From Chara braunii (taxonomy: Eukaryota; Streptophyta; Charophyceae; Charales; Characeae): 32,564 nucleotides of DNA. The stretch is taken from the NCBI GenBank assembly GCA_003427395.1, contig BFEA01000489.1, forward strand, positions 128,914 through 161,477. The letters run 5' to 3'. Below are positions 1-7,616 of this stretch, piece after piece. The notes beneath the pieces were generated by a model. That model ran no database searches, was not told the DNA's origin, and was given only the letters and a program-made list of their open reading frames with translations. Position 1 is the first letter of the stretch. Each line of letters opens with the position of its first letter. A program made the translations under genes and the position numbers.

Positions 1-32
<32 letters not shown>
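1..32. repeat. (CA)16 microsatellite
   Basis: Sixteen uninterrupted CA dinucleotides open the window, so the tract may continue outside it. It lies 11 bases before a copy of the short dispersed repeat that is linked to microsatellites elsewhere in the window. Confidence 0.98.
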
Positions 33-33
<1 letters not shown>

Positions 34-43
34 GTGAGGTATT

Positions 44-170
44 GTATATTTCCATGTTCTAGCGGAAAATTCATTCAAATTTGCTCATCCTATTGATGGA
101 AGTAGCGAGAGGCCAGCCGCGGGGTTTGAGACTTACCTTTTGGCTGGTGCATTGCTCATCCTATCGATGG

Positions 171-217
<47 letters not shown>
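44..217 (+). repeat. Dispersed repeat copy and partial copy, ending in (CT)22
   Basis: Positions 44-100 hold a full copy of a roughly 55-bp repeat. Its core reads TATATTTCCATGTTCTAGCG, then an ATTCATT block, then TTGCTCATCCTAT and GATGGA. Positions 151-173 repeat only the GCTCATCCTATCGATGGAAA end and run directly into (CT)n at 174-217. The same order, repeat end then CT tract, recurs at 1672-1785 and at 32422-32522. No protein is encoded. The family is not one I recognise. Confidence 0.8.
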
Positions 218-220
<3 letters not shown>

Positions 221-249
221 TGGGCATGTGGCGGACCTTTTTTCTTTGT

Positions 250-1330
250 TTTTTCTTCATAGGAGACGACTATGGAGGGATCTTTGTCGCATTGTTTGGC
301 GGAGGAGGAGTCGGAGGAGCGGAAGGAGGGGTGGGAAAAAGAGCGGGAAAAGGAGGAGTGGGAGGAGGTGCGGGAGGAGGAGCGGGAAAAGGAGCGGGAG
401 GGGAAACGGGAAGGGGCGGAACAGGCGCGGGAAGAGGAGTGGGAGAAGGAGCGGGAAGAGGAGTGTGAGGGGAAACGGGGAGGGGGTTAGGAGCGGGAGA
501 GGGAGCACGAGGGGAAACGGGAAGGGGCGGAGGAGACGCAGGAGGAGGAGTGGTAGAAGGAGCGGGAGGAGGAGCGGGAGAGGAAACGGGGAGGGGGCTA
601 AGGAACGCGAGGGAGGCAGAGGAGCGAGAGGAGGTATAGGTGGAGGAGGTGAAGCGGAAGGACCGCGAGGAGGAGCGGGAGGAGTCAGAGGAGGAATGGG
701 GGAAAAAGCAGGAGGAGCAGGATGATGAGGAGCAGCAGGAGGGGGAGCGGGAGAAGGAGAGGGAGGAGGAGAGGGAGGAGGAGCAGGAGAAGGAGCGTGA
801 ACGGGGCTATGGTGGGATCTTTGCCACGTTGTTTTGCGGATGAGCGGGAAAGGAGGGGGAGAGAGGCTATGATTCGGGAAGAGGAGCGAGAGGAGGGAAA
901 GGAGGAATGAGGGGAAGAGTAGGAGAAGCAACGGGAGGAGGAGGAGGAGCAGGAGTGCGAGGAGCAGTAGGAGCGGGAGGAGCAGCAAGAAGGGGACTAG
1001 GAGAAGGAAAGGGAGGTAAAGAGGGAGGAGCGGGAGCAGGGCTATGGCGGGATCTTTGTCACATTGTTTGGCGGAGGAGGAGCGGAAGGAGGAGGAGTGG
1101 GAGGAGTGGGAGAAGGAGCGGAAGAATGAGTGGGAGGGGAAACGGGAAGGGGCAGAGGTGGAATGGGAGGAGGAGTGCGAGGAGGAGTGGGAGGAGGAGC
1201 AGTAGGGGAAACGGGGAGGGGGTTAGGAGCGGGAGGAGCGCGAGGGGAACAGGAAGGGGCGGAGGAGGCGCTGGAGGAGAAGCGGGAGAACGAGCGGAAG
1301 GGTTAAAAGGGGTGAGGGAGGGGTGTGGAC
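250..1330 (+). repeat. 1.1 kb polypurine (GGAGGAGC-rich) minisatellite
   Basis: About 1,080 bases are almost entirely G and A on this strand, built from GGAGGAGCGGGA-like words. A higher-order unit is visible: CTATGG.GGGATCTTTG followed by an ATTGTTT.GCGGA-type block occurs near 267, 806 and 1038. The word GGGGAAACGGG.AGGGG recurs near 402, 473, 511, 583, 1136 and 1205. Several frames stay open on both strands only because the composition is biased. They give Arg/Gly/Glu-rich or Leu/Pro-rich peptides with no domain, so no gene is called. Confidence 0.9.
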
Positions 1331-1427
1331 ATTGATTGATTGATTGATGGGTTGAGAAAAAAAAAAAAAAAAGAGATCGCCCCGTGCTCCCTTTTTGTTT
1401 TTGTTTTTCAATCAATCAAATCAACCA
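1331..1427. repeat. Imperfect hairpin of TTGA repeats and A-run against T-run
   Basis: The left arm is a run of TTGATTGATTGATTGA followed by an A-run. The right arm is a T-rich run followed by TCAATCAATCAAATCAA. The arms are complementary, with about 20 bases between them (GAGATCGCCCCGTGCTCCC). This closes the polypurine minisatellite on its right side. Confidence 0.6.
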
Positions 1428-1550
1428 TGTTCAAGCGGTAGATTCATTTGATTTTGCTCATCCTATCGATGGAAGTACCATGAAACCGGTATATTTCCAT
1501 GTTCAAGTTAAAGGTTCAATCCGATTTTGCTCATCCTACACACACACACA
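1425..1550 (+). repeat. Two tandem dispersed-repeat copies, second ending in (CA)n
   Basis: The copy at 1425-1477 has CATGTTCAAGCGGTAGATTC and the GCTCATCCTATCGATGGAAG end. The copy at 1489-1539 has TATATTTCCATGTTCAAG and the GCTCATCCTA end, then runs into a short (CA)n at 1537-1549. The spacing of about 64 bases suggests a local duplication. It is the same family as 44-100. Confidence 0.75.
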
Positions 1551-1582
1551 AAGATCGACATTGCCACACTTCCAGAAATTAA

Positions 1583-1622
1583 CAAAATTGGGTTGAATCT
1601 TCCTCTATAACATTGAAGTATC
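1583..1622 (-). repeat. Dispersed repeat copy, inverted
   Basis: Read on the minus strand, this segment gives ATACTTCAATGTTATAGAGG, then AGATTCAACCCAATTTTG. It matches the core of the repeat at 44-100 with scattered changes. It lies in opposite orientation to its neighbours at 1489 and 1672. Confidence 0.6.
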
Positions 1623-1671
1623 CACTGCCACGACATGGAAATCTACACTGCCAAAGACCGAAAATGTGGTA

Positions 1672-1729
1672 GTGCATATTTCTATGTTCTAGCGACAGAT
1701 TCATTCCCATTTTGCTCATCCTATGGTTG

Positions 1730-1785
<56 letters not shown>
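1672..1785 (+). repeat. Dispersed repeat copy ending in (CT)26
   Basis: CATATTTCTATGTTCTAGCG, ATTCATTCCC and TTTTGCTCATCCTAT are followed by TGAAAAT and then a CT tract at about 1734-1785. It is a full-length copy with the CT tail at the same end as in the first copy. From 1786 to 2023 only a further degraded copy (1873-1921) is seen. Confidence 0.75.
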
Positions 1786-1787
<2 letters not shown>

Positions 1788-1872
1788 GCACGCCCGGGAC
1801 GACATTTGCATCTGACGACTCCTTAGTCCATACGCACACCGGGATTTCTTTTTAATGTATTTGTCTGTCGCG

Positions 1873-1921
1873 GTGTATCTTACGATGTTCTTGCGGAAGA
1901 TTCCTTCTCATTTTGCACATT
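1873..1921 (+). repeat. Dispersed repeat copy without microsatellite tail
   Basis: GTGTATCTTACGATGTTCTT, GCGGAAGATTCCTTCTC and ATTTTGCACAT align with the core of the family. This copy lacks the CT or CA tract and is followed by unrelated sequence up to the breakpoint of element A1 near 2024. Confidence 0.6.
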
Positions 1922-2023
1922 GGTAGGCTGCTCAGTTGATGCACACATGAAACTGTTGAATTGGCCCTGCCTGGGGTGGGACTGGCGTTGGGCCCCGGAT
2001 TCGTTGCGATCAATTCATTTGTT

Positions 2024-3951
2024 GGGATAAAGACTGTGAGTCCGCGTTCAGAAAGTTGAAAAGTGCGCTTACTCACTATCTTGTTTTGAAAATTGCAGAC
2101 CCATCCTTACCTTTTGTTGTGACCACTAACGCAAGTTAGTATGGGATTAGGGTTGTGCTGCAGCAAAATAATGGGAAGGATTATCGGCCAATTGAGTTTA
2201 TGTCTTCCCTTAAGATAAAGTTGCTAACTCAACCTACAAGAGAAAACTGTATGCACTGGTGGAAGTTCTTATGACGTGGAAGCATTACCTCCTAGGTAGG
2301 AACCTTAAAGTTTACTTAGATCACAAAACTCTGAAGTGGCTTAAGACACAACCTTGTGTCACATATAAGCTTGCTAGGTGGTCAACTATCATTTACACAT
2401 ATGACTTTGAGCTTAAAAGGATAAAAGGAAAGTACAATATGGTTGCTCGCGCTCTCTCACGCAGAAGTGACTTCTTTAGAACAATTGTAACATACCTAGA
2501 CATTGGAAACGATGTCAAGGATAAGATTCACAAAGGATATAACACTGACCAAATTTCGCAACCTATCATAGATAATTTGAAATCCAATCTAAAACGTTTT
2601 CCTGACTAGAGAATGACATATGGAATACTTTTCTTTATTGATGGTAATGAACAAAGAATATGTGTTCAACATAATAAACCCACAAAGACTCTATCTCTTG
2701 GCGAGTGCCATGATACTGAGGGACACTTTGGGCTTAAAACGCCTTTTGCCAATGTCCGAGAACATTCCGTTTGGCAAGGAATGAAGAATGACACACTAAC
2801 GTATGTGAGAACTTGCCTTGTGTGCCAATGTAACAAGCCATCCTACGAGAGTCCATTGGGACAACCGGGACCAATAACTATTCCTGAAAGCCCAGGTAAG
2901 TCTTTCAGTATCGACTTTATGAAACTGACGAAGAGTCGAAATGGAAACAGTCAGGTAATGGTAATCGTGGACCGATTTTCTAAGTACATTATTTTTGTTC
3001 CTTTTCCCGCTGAAGCAAGAACCGAGCTTGTAATTCAAAAATTTCAGATACGATGTGTTTCTAAATATGAATTTCCTTAAACCATTGTGTCTGATAGAGA
3101 TGTGTGATGTATAGGCGAGCATTGGCAAAAACTGATACAAGCTTATGGCACAAGACTAACTATGTAGTCAAGACGACATCCTGAGACCAATGGTCAAACT
3201 AAACAAATGAACAAGTTGTGCCAACAGGTCCTGTGCATGTATGTGCGACCTGATCCGGTTGATTGGGATGAGAACCTACCCAAGACTGCAAGTGCATACA
3301 ATAATAGTGTACACACTCGTACAAGACGCACATTGAATGCACTGCATAAAAATTGACGACCTCTGAGATGGATTGACTCCCTAACAAGGGACCAAATTCT
3401 GAAACTGCCCCAGAAATGCACGAGTTTGCAGTTCTCTATGAGCAAGACATTTGAAACGCAAAAGAGAATATAAAGAAAGCCCAACAAAAAATGATTGAAC
3501 AGGCAAACAAACATAAAAGGCCTGCACAATTCAATGAAGGAGATGGTTTGGGTAAAATCTAACGAATTCTCACTTGAGGAAAACGTCTCACCGAAATTGC
3601 TACCCGTCTACTATGGACCCTGGGAAGTGCTTAAAGTAATAGGGAATGTCGAACGACTATCCTACTGAATTTATATTCCCCCTCGTCTAAAGACCTACCT
3701 AGTCTTCCTCGCATGCTGAAGGACATGAATTTTAGAATAGACCATCTTCGATTCCTCCTTCAATGGATGGCGGGTTATTGAACACGGGTGTTTCTCTAGT
3801 GGAGCTATAGGAAGACCTCAAAAGCACTACAATGTAAAGTTTTCCAATCAACCGGTGTCTGAAGCCTACGGGTTTAGTAAAAGAGAACTCTTACCTACTG
3901 CTCTTGATATTGTCGTCGCATACGAGCGAAGTTTAAGAATCCAAGCCTGAA
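2024..3951 (+). pseudogene. pol fragment of A1: RNase H, integrase, chromodomain (broken)
   Basis: This is the C-terminal half of a chromovirus Pol. RNase H would remove the RNA template, integrase would insert the cDNA, and the chromodomain would direct integration to marked chromatin. Visible in one frame from 2259: VYLDHKTLKW (RNase H), ALSRR, ECHDTEGHFG and TCLVCQ (integrase HHCC zinc site), IVDRFSKY, and HPETNG near 3180. The tail has the GPWEVLK and GRPQKHYNVKF-like chromodomain blocks. In-frame stops lie at 2137 (conserved Gln), 2607 (Tyr in A2), 3078 (Lys), 3105 (Arg), 3165 (Ser), 3354 (Trp) and 3667 (Arg), with frameshifts after 3400. Catalytic residues are also lost: RNase H Asp to Asn at 2128 and Asp to Arg at 2448, and integrase Glu to Lys at 3201. 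It cannot make a working protein. Confidence 0.88.
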
Positions 3952-4670
3952 ATGAAATTTATGCGACGAAACTCGAAATCCGGTTGGATGGAATGTTGTA
4001 ACTTGTGTGCCAAATTGAGTTGTTGGGCTCTCGTCGCGCCCGTAGACAAGCACAAACGGGCAGGCTTGGAAATAGAGGGGTCAAACATGCCTCAAAAATG
4101 GCCCAGGCCAATAGTTGACCGAAAAGTCAACAATCAGCTCGTAAGCCCAGATCCGAGAAGTCAAAGTCAACACACAAGAATTCATAGTCGTCATTATAGA
4201 ATGATCTAACAGTGGTCTGCAGGTTCCAGAAGATTCGGTCCTCAAGGAGTCCAGACAAAAAATGGGACAATCGGAAGATCCAGGCCCTCGCATGGACCGA
4301 TGCCGACAGAGGACAGGCGAGTCAACACTATATTATGTTGAACTTGCCACTGCTTGGACATTCAATCTTGCGAGTTGCTTGCGGCTAGGACGTTGCACGT
4401 GAGACTTGAGAGGAGGTGTTGGCGTTAGTCTGCTTGATGGGCGCTAGCCAGGCATTATAGTATACAAAGAGGGAGAGGGCGGCCATAACCGCGGCCATAG
4501 ATGACGGCGAGGGAATGAGGAGAGGGAGAGAGAGAGTGTGGGTGATGTGAGTTGTCGTGCGTACGTACCTGGTTTCTTTAGATGTGAAGGTGCTGGCGAT
4601 TCTGCTCACAGTTGGAGGATCGTTTATGTGCGAGGGGCTGCTTCTACATCGTCCATGTGTTACACAGATT

Positions 4671-4872
4671 GTTGACGTGGTGCATTGAGTACAAATTGTT
4701 GATGTGGCACATTGAGTACAAATTGCTGACGTGGCACACTGAGTACAATTTGCTGACGTGGCACATAGAGTACGGAGTGCTGATGTGGCACATTAAGTAC
4801 AAATCGCTGACACGGCACATTGAGTATGGAGTGCTGGCGTGGCACATTGAATGTTGATTGCTGACGTGGCAG
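4671..4872 (+). repeat. Eight 27-bp tandem units with TGACGTGGC, in A1 LTR
   Basis: The TGA of each unit falls at 4673, 4700, 4727, 4754, 4781, 4808, 4835 (variant TGG) and 4862, exactly 27 bases apart. The unit consists of GCTGACGTGGCACATTGAGT followed by about seven variable bases. Four units keep TGACGTGG; others carry TGATGTGG or TGACACGG, which are single C/T or G/A changes. TGACGTGG is an ACGT-core site of the type bound by plant bZIP factors, but binding here is inferred. Because 27 is a multiple of three, the array stays open in several frames. No protein is claimed. Confidence 0.95.
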
Positions 4873-4963
4873 AGGCGGGGAGCCAGAAGGAGAAAAGGCC
4901 CTTAATTGCCGTGTTTCACTTCTCCCCTCCTCTCTTTTTCGGATACTGTGGATTTCAAGACAT

Positions 4964-4968
4964 ACACG
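4964..4968. other. Left target-site duplication of element B
   Basis: ACACG at 4964-4968 precedes the LTR start TG. The same five bases stand at 10252-10256, the first of which is also the final A of the CA-ending 3' LTR. The duplication is therefore 4 or 5 bp, usual for Ty3/gypsy integration. Removing B and one copy restores the A1 LTR. Confidence 0.75.
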
Positions 4969-5999
4969 TGAAACGGTTTCACCGGATTGACCCAAGATTG
5001 CACACCCTAAGATTCGATCCCTGGACCTGTGCCTAACCCTATACATTGACCGCGTGTGCTGAGTGAGATTTGAACATGTGACCTGTCCCAAGTGATAAAT
5101 TAGTCTGTAGGTCGGATAGGTTGGATTCGATCCGTAGGTCTTCATATTAGTAGTTAAGTTTGTTACCGGTAGTCTTAGAAGCTACAGTTTTGGAAGTCTC
5201 TATCTGAGTCGACGTGGGCCTAAGTTCGCAGGTTAGTGATCTGTGGGTTCTAAAAGGCTGTAGGTCCCTGTAGGCCTGTTCAGTCAGCAAGTACCAGGGT
5301 AGGGGTTGCACGTGCTTGGAAGGGAAGGGCCCACGCGGTTTGGGGACGGTTCTGGACCACGCAGTTTGGGGCCCAGGAGCCCATGCGGTTTGGGCCAGAA
5401 GGCCCGCGAGGTTTGGAAACTTCCAGACCCGGGCCCATGCGGTGAGAGGCCAGGCCCACGCGTTTAGAGGCCCACGCACACGCGGCTTGGGGCAGGGCCA
5501 GGCCACCTGCGGGCTACCATAAATAAAGAGGCAGCGGCTAGTCGTTCATTGATTCGCCTGTGAGCCATGCGGAAGTGCTGCCTTGGTGACTTGTGCGTGG
5601 AGGTCTGCAGGTGCCCGGAGCTGAAGTGGGCAGTGAGGAACACGGCGGCGGCCATCGATGGAAGGAGGAAGACGACGGCGGCCATAGCCACCAAGCTGCT
5701 GGAGTCGACAGAGTGTACAGTGTGTGTGTGTGTAGAGTGGACATTGAGGGTAGATCCTCAACATGCGTGCATCAGGGGCAGTGAGGCTGGTGGTGGAGAC
5801 CGTGTTCGACGGCCATAGCAACAAGTTGTACAGTTAACTTGAACTAAGTTTTGAGTGGAAGACATATCGCTGAGTTTTCCGTGATGGCGCAATGTGCCAG
5901 TGCAAGTTTGATATTGATTATGGGTTGAAGAAGTTGGTTTGCCATCAGTTCGGCCATGTATGCGTGTTGCAAGCAAGTTTGAGCTGCAGTCTGATTTCA
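4969..5999 (+). repeat. 5' LTR of element B
   Basis: The LTR begins TGAAACGGTTTC at 4969 and ends GATTTCA at 5999, followed after one base by the PBS. It aligns throughout with 9258-10252. It carries a GC-rich array of GCCCACGCGGTTTGG-like words (5325-5500). A CATAAATA at 5518 replaces the TATAAATA seen in the 3' LTR. It also has a short (GT)n near 5718 and the GGCCATAGC motifs that recur across the B family. Compared with the 3' LTR it has about 35 extra bases near 5030. Confidence 0.88.
5325..5500 (+). repeat. GC-rich interspersed array in B 5' LTR
   Basis: About seven variants of GCCCACGCGGTTTGGGG occur at uneven spacing of roughly 20-27 bases, upstream of the putative TATA position. The same array is present at 9580-9748 in the 3' LTR. 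Long open frames on both strands here come from the array. Confidence 0.8.
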
Positions 6000-6000
6000 C

Positions 6001-6012
6001 TGGTATCAGAGC
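6001..6012 (+). promoter_or_regulatory. Primer-binding site of element B (tRNA-iMet)
   Basis: TGGTATCAGAGC lies one base after the 5' LTR end. It is the classic plant LTR-retrotransposon PBS, complementary to the 3' end of initiator methionine tRNA, which primes minus-strand DNA synthesis. Its exact preservation fixes the LTR boundary. Confidence 0.95.
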
Positions 6013-7057
6013 TGGTTCCAATTGTCCACGACAGAGCAGCAGCAAGAACGGAAGGAGAAAGCTGCCATATCCGAGGAGAAGCAAAGTGAGAGAGAGAGAG
6101 GAGGCCACAGCGGCCGGCAGCCATAGCTGCCGAGCTCGGAGAAGAAGACGATCTACAAGAGAAGAGGAAGAAGTGACGCAGAGAGAAAGAAGGAAGTTGA
6201 CGAAGAGGGAGGTGAAGCAACCATAGCCAAGGCGCAGGAAGAAGAAGAGGGCGACGAAGAAGAAGGTTGACCACCATAGTAGGGTTGACCAAGGAGGTTG
6301 ACCAGCGTTGACCGGAGGTTGCCCAAGGTCGTTGACAGATGTTGACGGAGCGGACCGGAACATTGACCAAGATCGTTGACCGGTGCATTGACCAAGACCG
6401 TTGGTCGACGTGTTGACCAAGACCGTTGACCGGAGCGTTGACCAAGACCGTTGACCGACGTGTTGACCATGACCGTTGATCGGAGCGTTGACCAAGCTAG
6501 AGTGAGAAGACGAGCGATATAATCTCTCTAAGCCCTGACCTAGTCCATACCTTGTGGATGTGCACCTACACCTTGGTACTTGTTGACGTCAGGTCTGTTA
6601 GAGTCAGTCATATCTCCCTGTCACTTCTATCCAGGTGGATAGGACTCTGTGGATGTGATCGTAGAGCTGTAAGCCCAAACCCACACGGGACTTAGTAAGG
6701 CTTAAGGCTGCGTTTGACGACTCATACGTCCCAGGGACAAGACCCCCAAGGACTGGTACTACCCGGCAGGCTGCTCAGTGTGGCGTGGTAGGTCCGAACT
6801 CCAAGCTGTGGGCTGTGCGTCCAACTGTTGAAGTCTTAAGAGGACTCGACTGATCGTGTCGTCCTGTCTCCGACGTTAAAGAATTTTTGAGGAGTTATGG
6901 GGGATCTCCTTAAATGCTCCTGATCAGCCAGTGAGTCTTGTAGTGACAACCTTAGAGTAGACGCGTGCAGTAGACTTAAAGTTGTTCTAGACCCGAGTTC
7001 AGACTGGTAGGTCTACGTGTTGAGGAGCGGGATCGTCTCTAATTGTGAACTTTCCCC
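6013..7057 (+). other. Untranslated leader of element B
   Basis: About 1 kb separates the PBS from the first recognisable gag codon. The first part (6040-6265) is purine-rich with GGCAGCCATAGC-type words. A W-box array follows at 6267-6493. From 6494 to 7057 I see no repeat or coding signal. Leaders of this length occur in plant Ty3/gypsy elements, where they usually hold packaging and dimerisation signals, but none can be identified here. Confidence 0.7.
6267..6493 (+). promoter_or_regulatory. W-box array: 13 TTGACC sites, 25-bp dimeric tandem repeat
   Basis: TTGACC occurs at 6267, 6285, 6298, 6308, 6363, 6376, 6388, 6413, 6426, 6438, 6451, 6463 and 6488. TTGACA (6332) and TTGACG (6342) add two more TTGAC cores. 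From 6363 the spacing alternates 13 and 12 bases, a 25-bp unit containing two sites, with decayed members at 6401 (TTGGTC) and 6476 (TTGATC). TTGAC(C/T) is the W-box core bound by WRKY factors in plants. The sites lie downstream of the LTR, in the transcribed leader, so an enhancer role is inferred. Confidence 0.85.
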
Positions 7058-7200
7058 ATGGTGACCACCAGGACTGGAGTGAGCATCACTCCCTATAGTA
7101 GAGAACAAGAAGAGAAAGTTGCTGCCCTTTTGAGGGAAAGAAAGGAGAAGATGGAGAAGCAGGAATTGATCACGCAAGCAAAGATGGTGGCTCTGCGAGA
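7058..7200 (+). pseudogene. gag N-terminal stub of element B
   Basis: An ATG at 7058 opens a frame of about 48 plausible Gag residues starting MVTTRTGVSITPYSREQEE, followed by a charged, helix-prone stretch (LRERKEKMEKQELITQAKM). Gag would form the virus-like particle. It fits a retroelement Gag N-terminus because it is the first ATG frame after a long leader and PBS. At GGGCAGTGAGGA (7201-7212) the sequence switches into LTR-derived DNA, so the rest of gag, including any zinc knuckle, is gone. The assignment rests on position and general resemblance. The capsid domain itself is absent. Confidence 0.6.
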
Positions 7201-7616
7201 GGGCAGTGAGGAAGACGACGACCATAGCTGGCCAGGAGGAAGACGAAGATGGCCATAGCTAGGAGGAAGAAGACGGCGATGGCCATAGCTAGGAGGAAGA
7301 AGACGACGACGACCATAGCTAGGAGGAGGAAGACGACGACGGCCATATCCGCCCAGCTGCTGTCACAGACAGAGTGTACAATGTGTGTGTGTATGTGTAG
7401 CATGGACATTCAGGGTAGATCCTCGTACATGCGTGCGTCAGGGAGAGTTAGGCTGGTGGTGGGGACAGTGTTCGGCGGCCATAGCCGCAAGTTGTACAAT
7501 TGCCTTGAACTGAGTTTAAGGGCAAGCTCGTCGCCAATTATGAGTCAAAGAAGTTGGTTTGCCAGCGGTTCACTCATGTATGCATGTTGCAAGCAAGTTT
7601 TGAGTGCAGTCTGATT
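7201..7616 (+). repeat. LTR fragment embedded inside element B
   Basis: This segment aligns with the 3' part of the B LTRs (5628-5999 and 9881-10252). Shared blocks are GGGCAGTGAGGA, AGCTGCTG, the GTGTGTGTATGTG tract, TTCGGCGGCCATAGCCGCAAG, GAAGAAGTTGGTTTGCCA and CATGTATGCATGTTGCAAGC. It joins gag on the left and integrase on the right. The left join falls in 12 bases shared by gag and LTR, suggesting template switching or recombination. Relative to the full LTRs it lacks part of the middle and has gained a 30-bp tandem expansion. Confidence 0.85.
7214..7352 (+). repeat. Five 30-bp tandem units with CCATAGCT
   Basis: CCATAGCT (last copy CCATATCC) falls at 7222, 7253, 7283, 7313 and 7343. The unit is GGCCATAGCTAGGAGGAAGA plus AGACGACGA-type bases. 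Each full B LTR has only one or two equivalents, so the expansion is private to the embedded fragment. Open frames here come from the period. Confidence 0.9.

Larger units (their letters stand above)
2024..4968 (+). mobile_element. Chromovirus A1, 5'-truncated Ty3/gypsy element (left part)
   Basis: This is a remnant of a Ty3/gypsy LTR retrotransposon. It starts abruptly inside pol, just before RNase H, and has no 5' LTR, PBS, gag, protease or main RT domain. It runs through RNase H, integrase and chromodomain into its 3' LTR, which begins near 3994. The LTR is interrupted at 4968 by element B and resumes at 10253-10384, so 5.3 kb of B separates the two parts. Coding and LTR sequence is clearly related to A2 at 16995-25734. 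Confidence 0.85.
3994..4968 (+). repeat. 3' LTR of A1, left part, split by element B
   Basis: The LTR starts with TG at 3994, just after a purine-rich stretch aligned with the tract preceding the A2 3' LTR (both contain GCGA.G.AACTCGAAA). It contains a 27-bp tandem array at 4671-4872. The sequence stops at CATACACG, where B begins with TG, and continues after B at 10253. The LTR end TTCATTACA lies at 10376-10384, matching the A2 LTR end. Without B the LTR would be about 1.1 kb. Confidence 0.78.

Noticed and set aside
81-1335. Several long overlapping frames on both strands in the polypurine region
   Set aside because: They are Arg/Gly/Glu-rich or Leu/Pro-rich purely from G/A bias, overlap in all frames, and have no domain or splice signals.
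4612-4857. Protein with a 9-residue repeat (TWHIEYKLL type)
   Set aside because: The array has a 27-bp period inside an LTR, so an in-frame repeat follows automatically. The opposite strand is open too.
6001-6012. TGGTATCAGAGC as a tRNA gene fragment (also at 18153)
   Set aside because: Only the 12-base PBS is present, directly after LTR ends. No cloverleaf can be formed from neighbouring bases.
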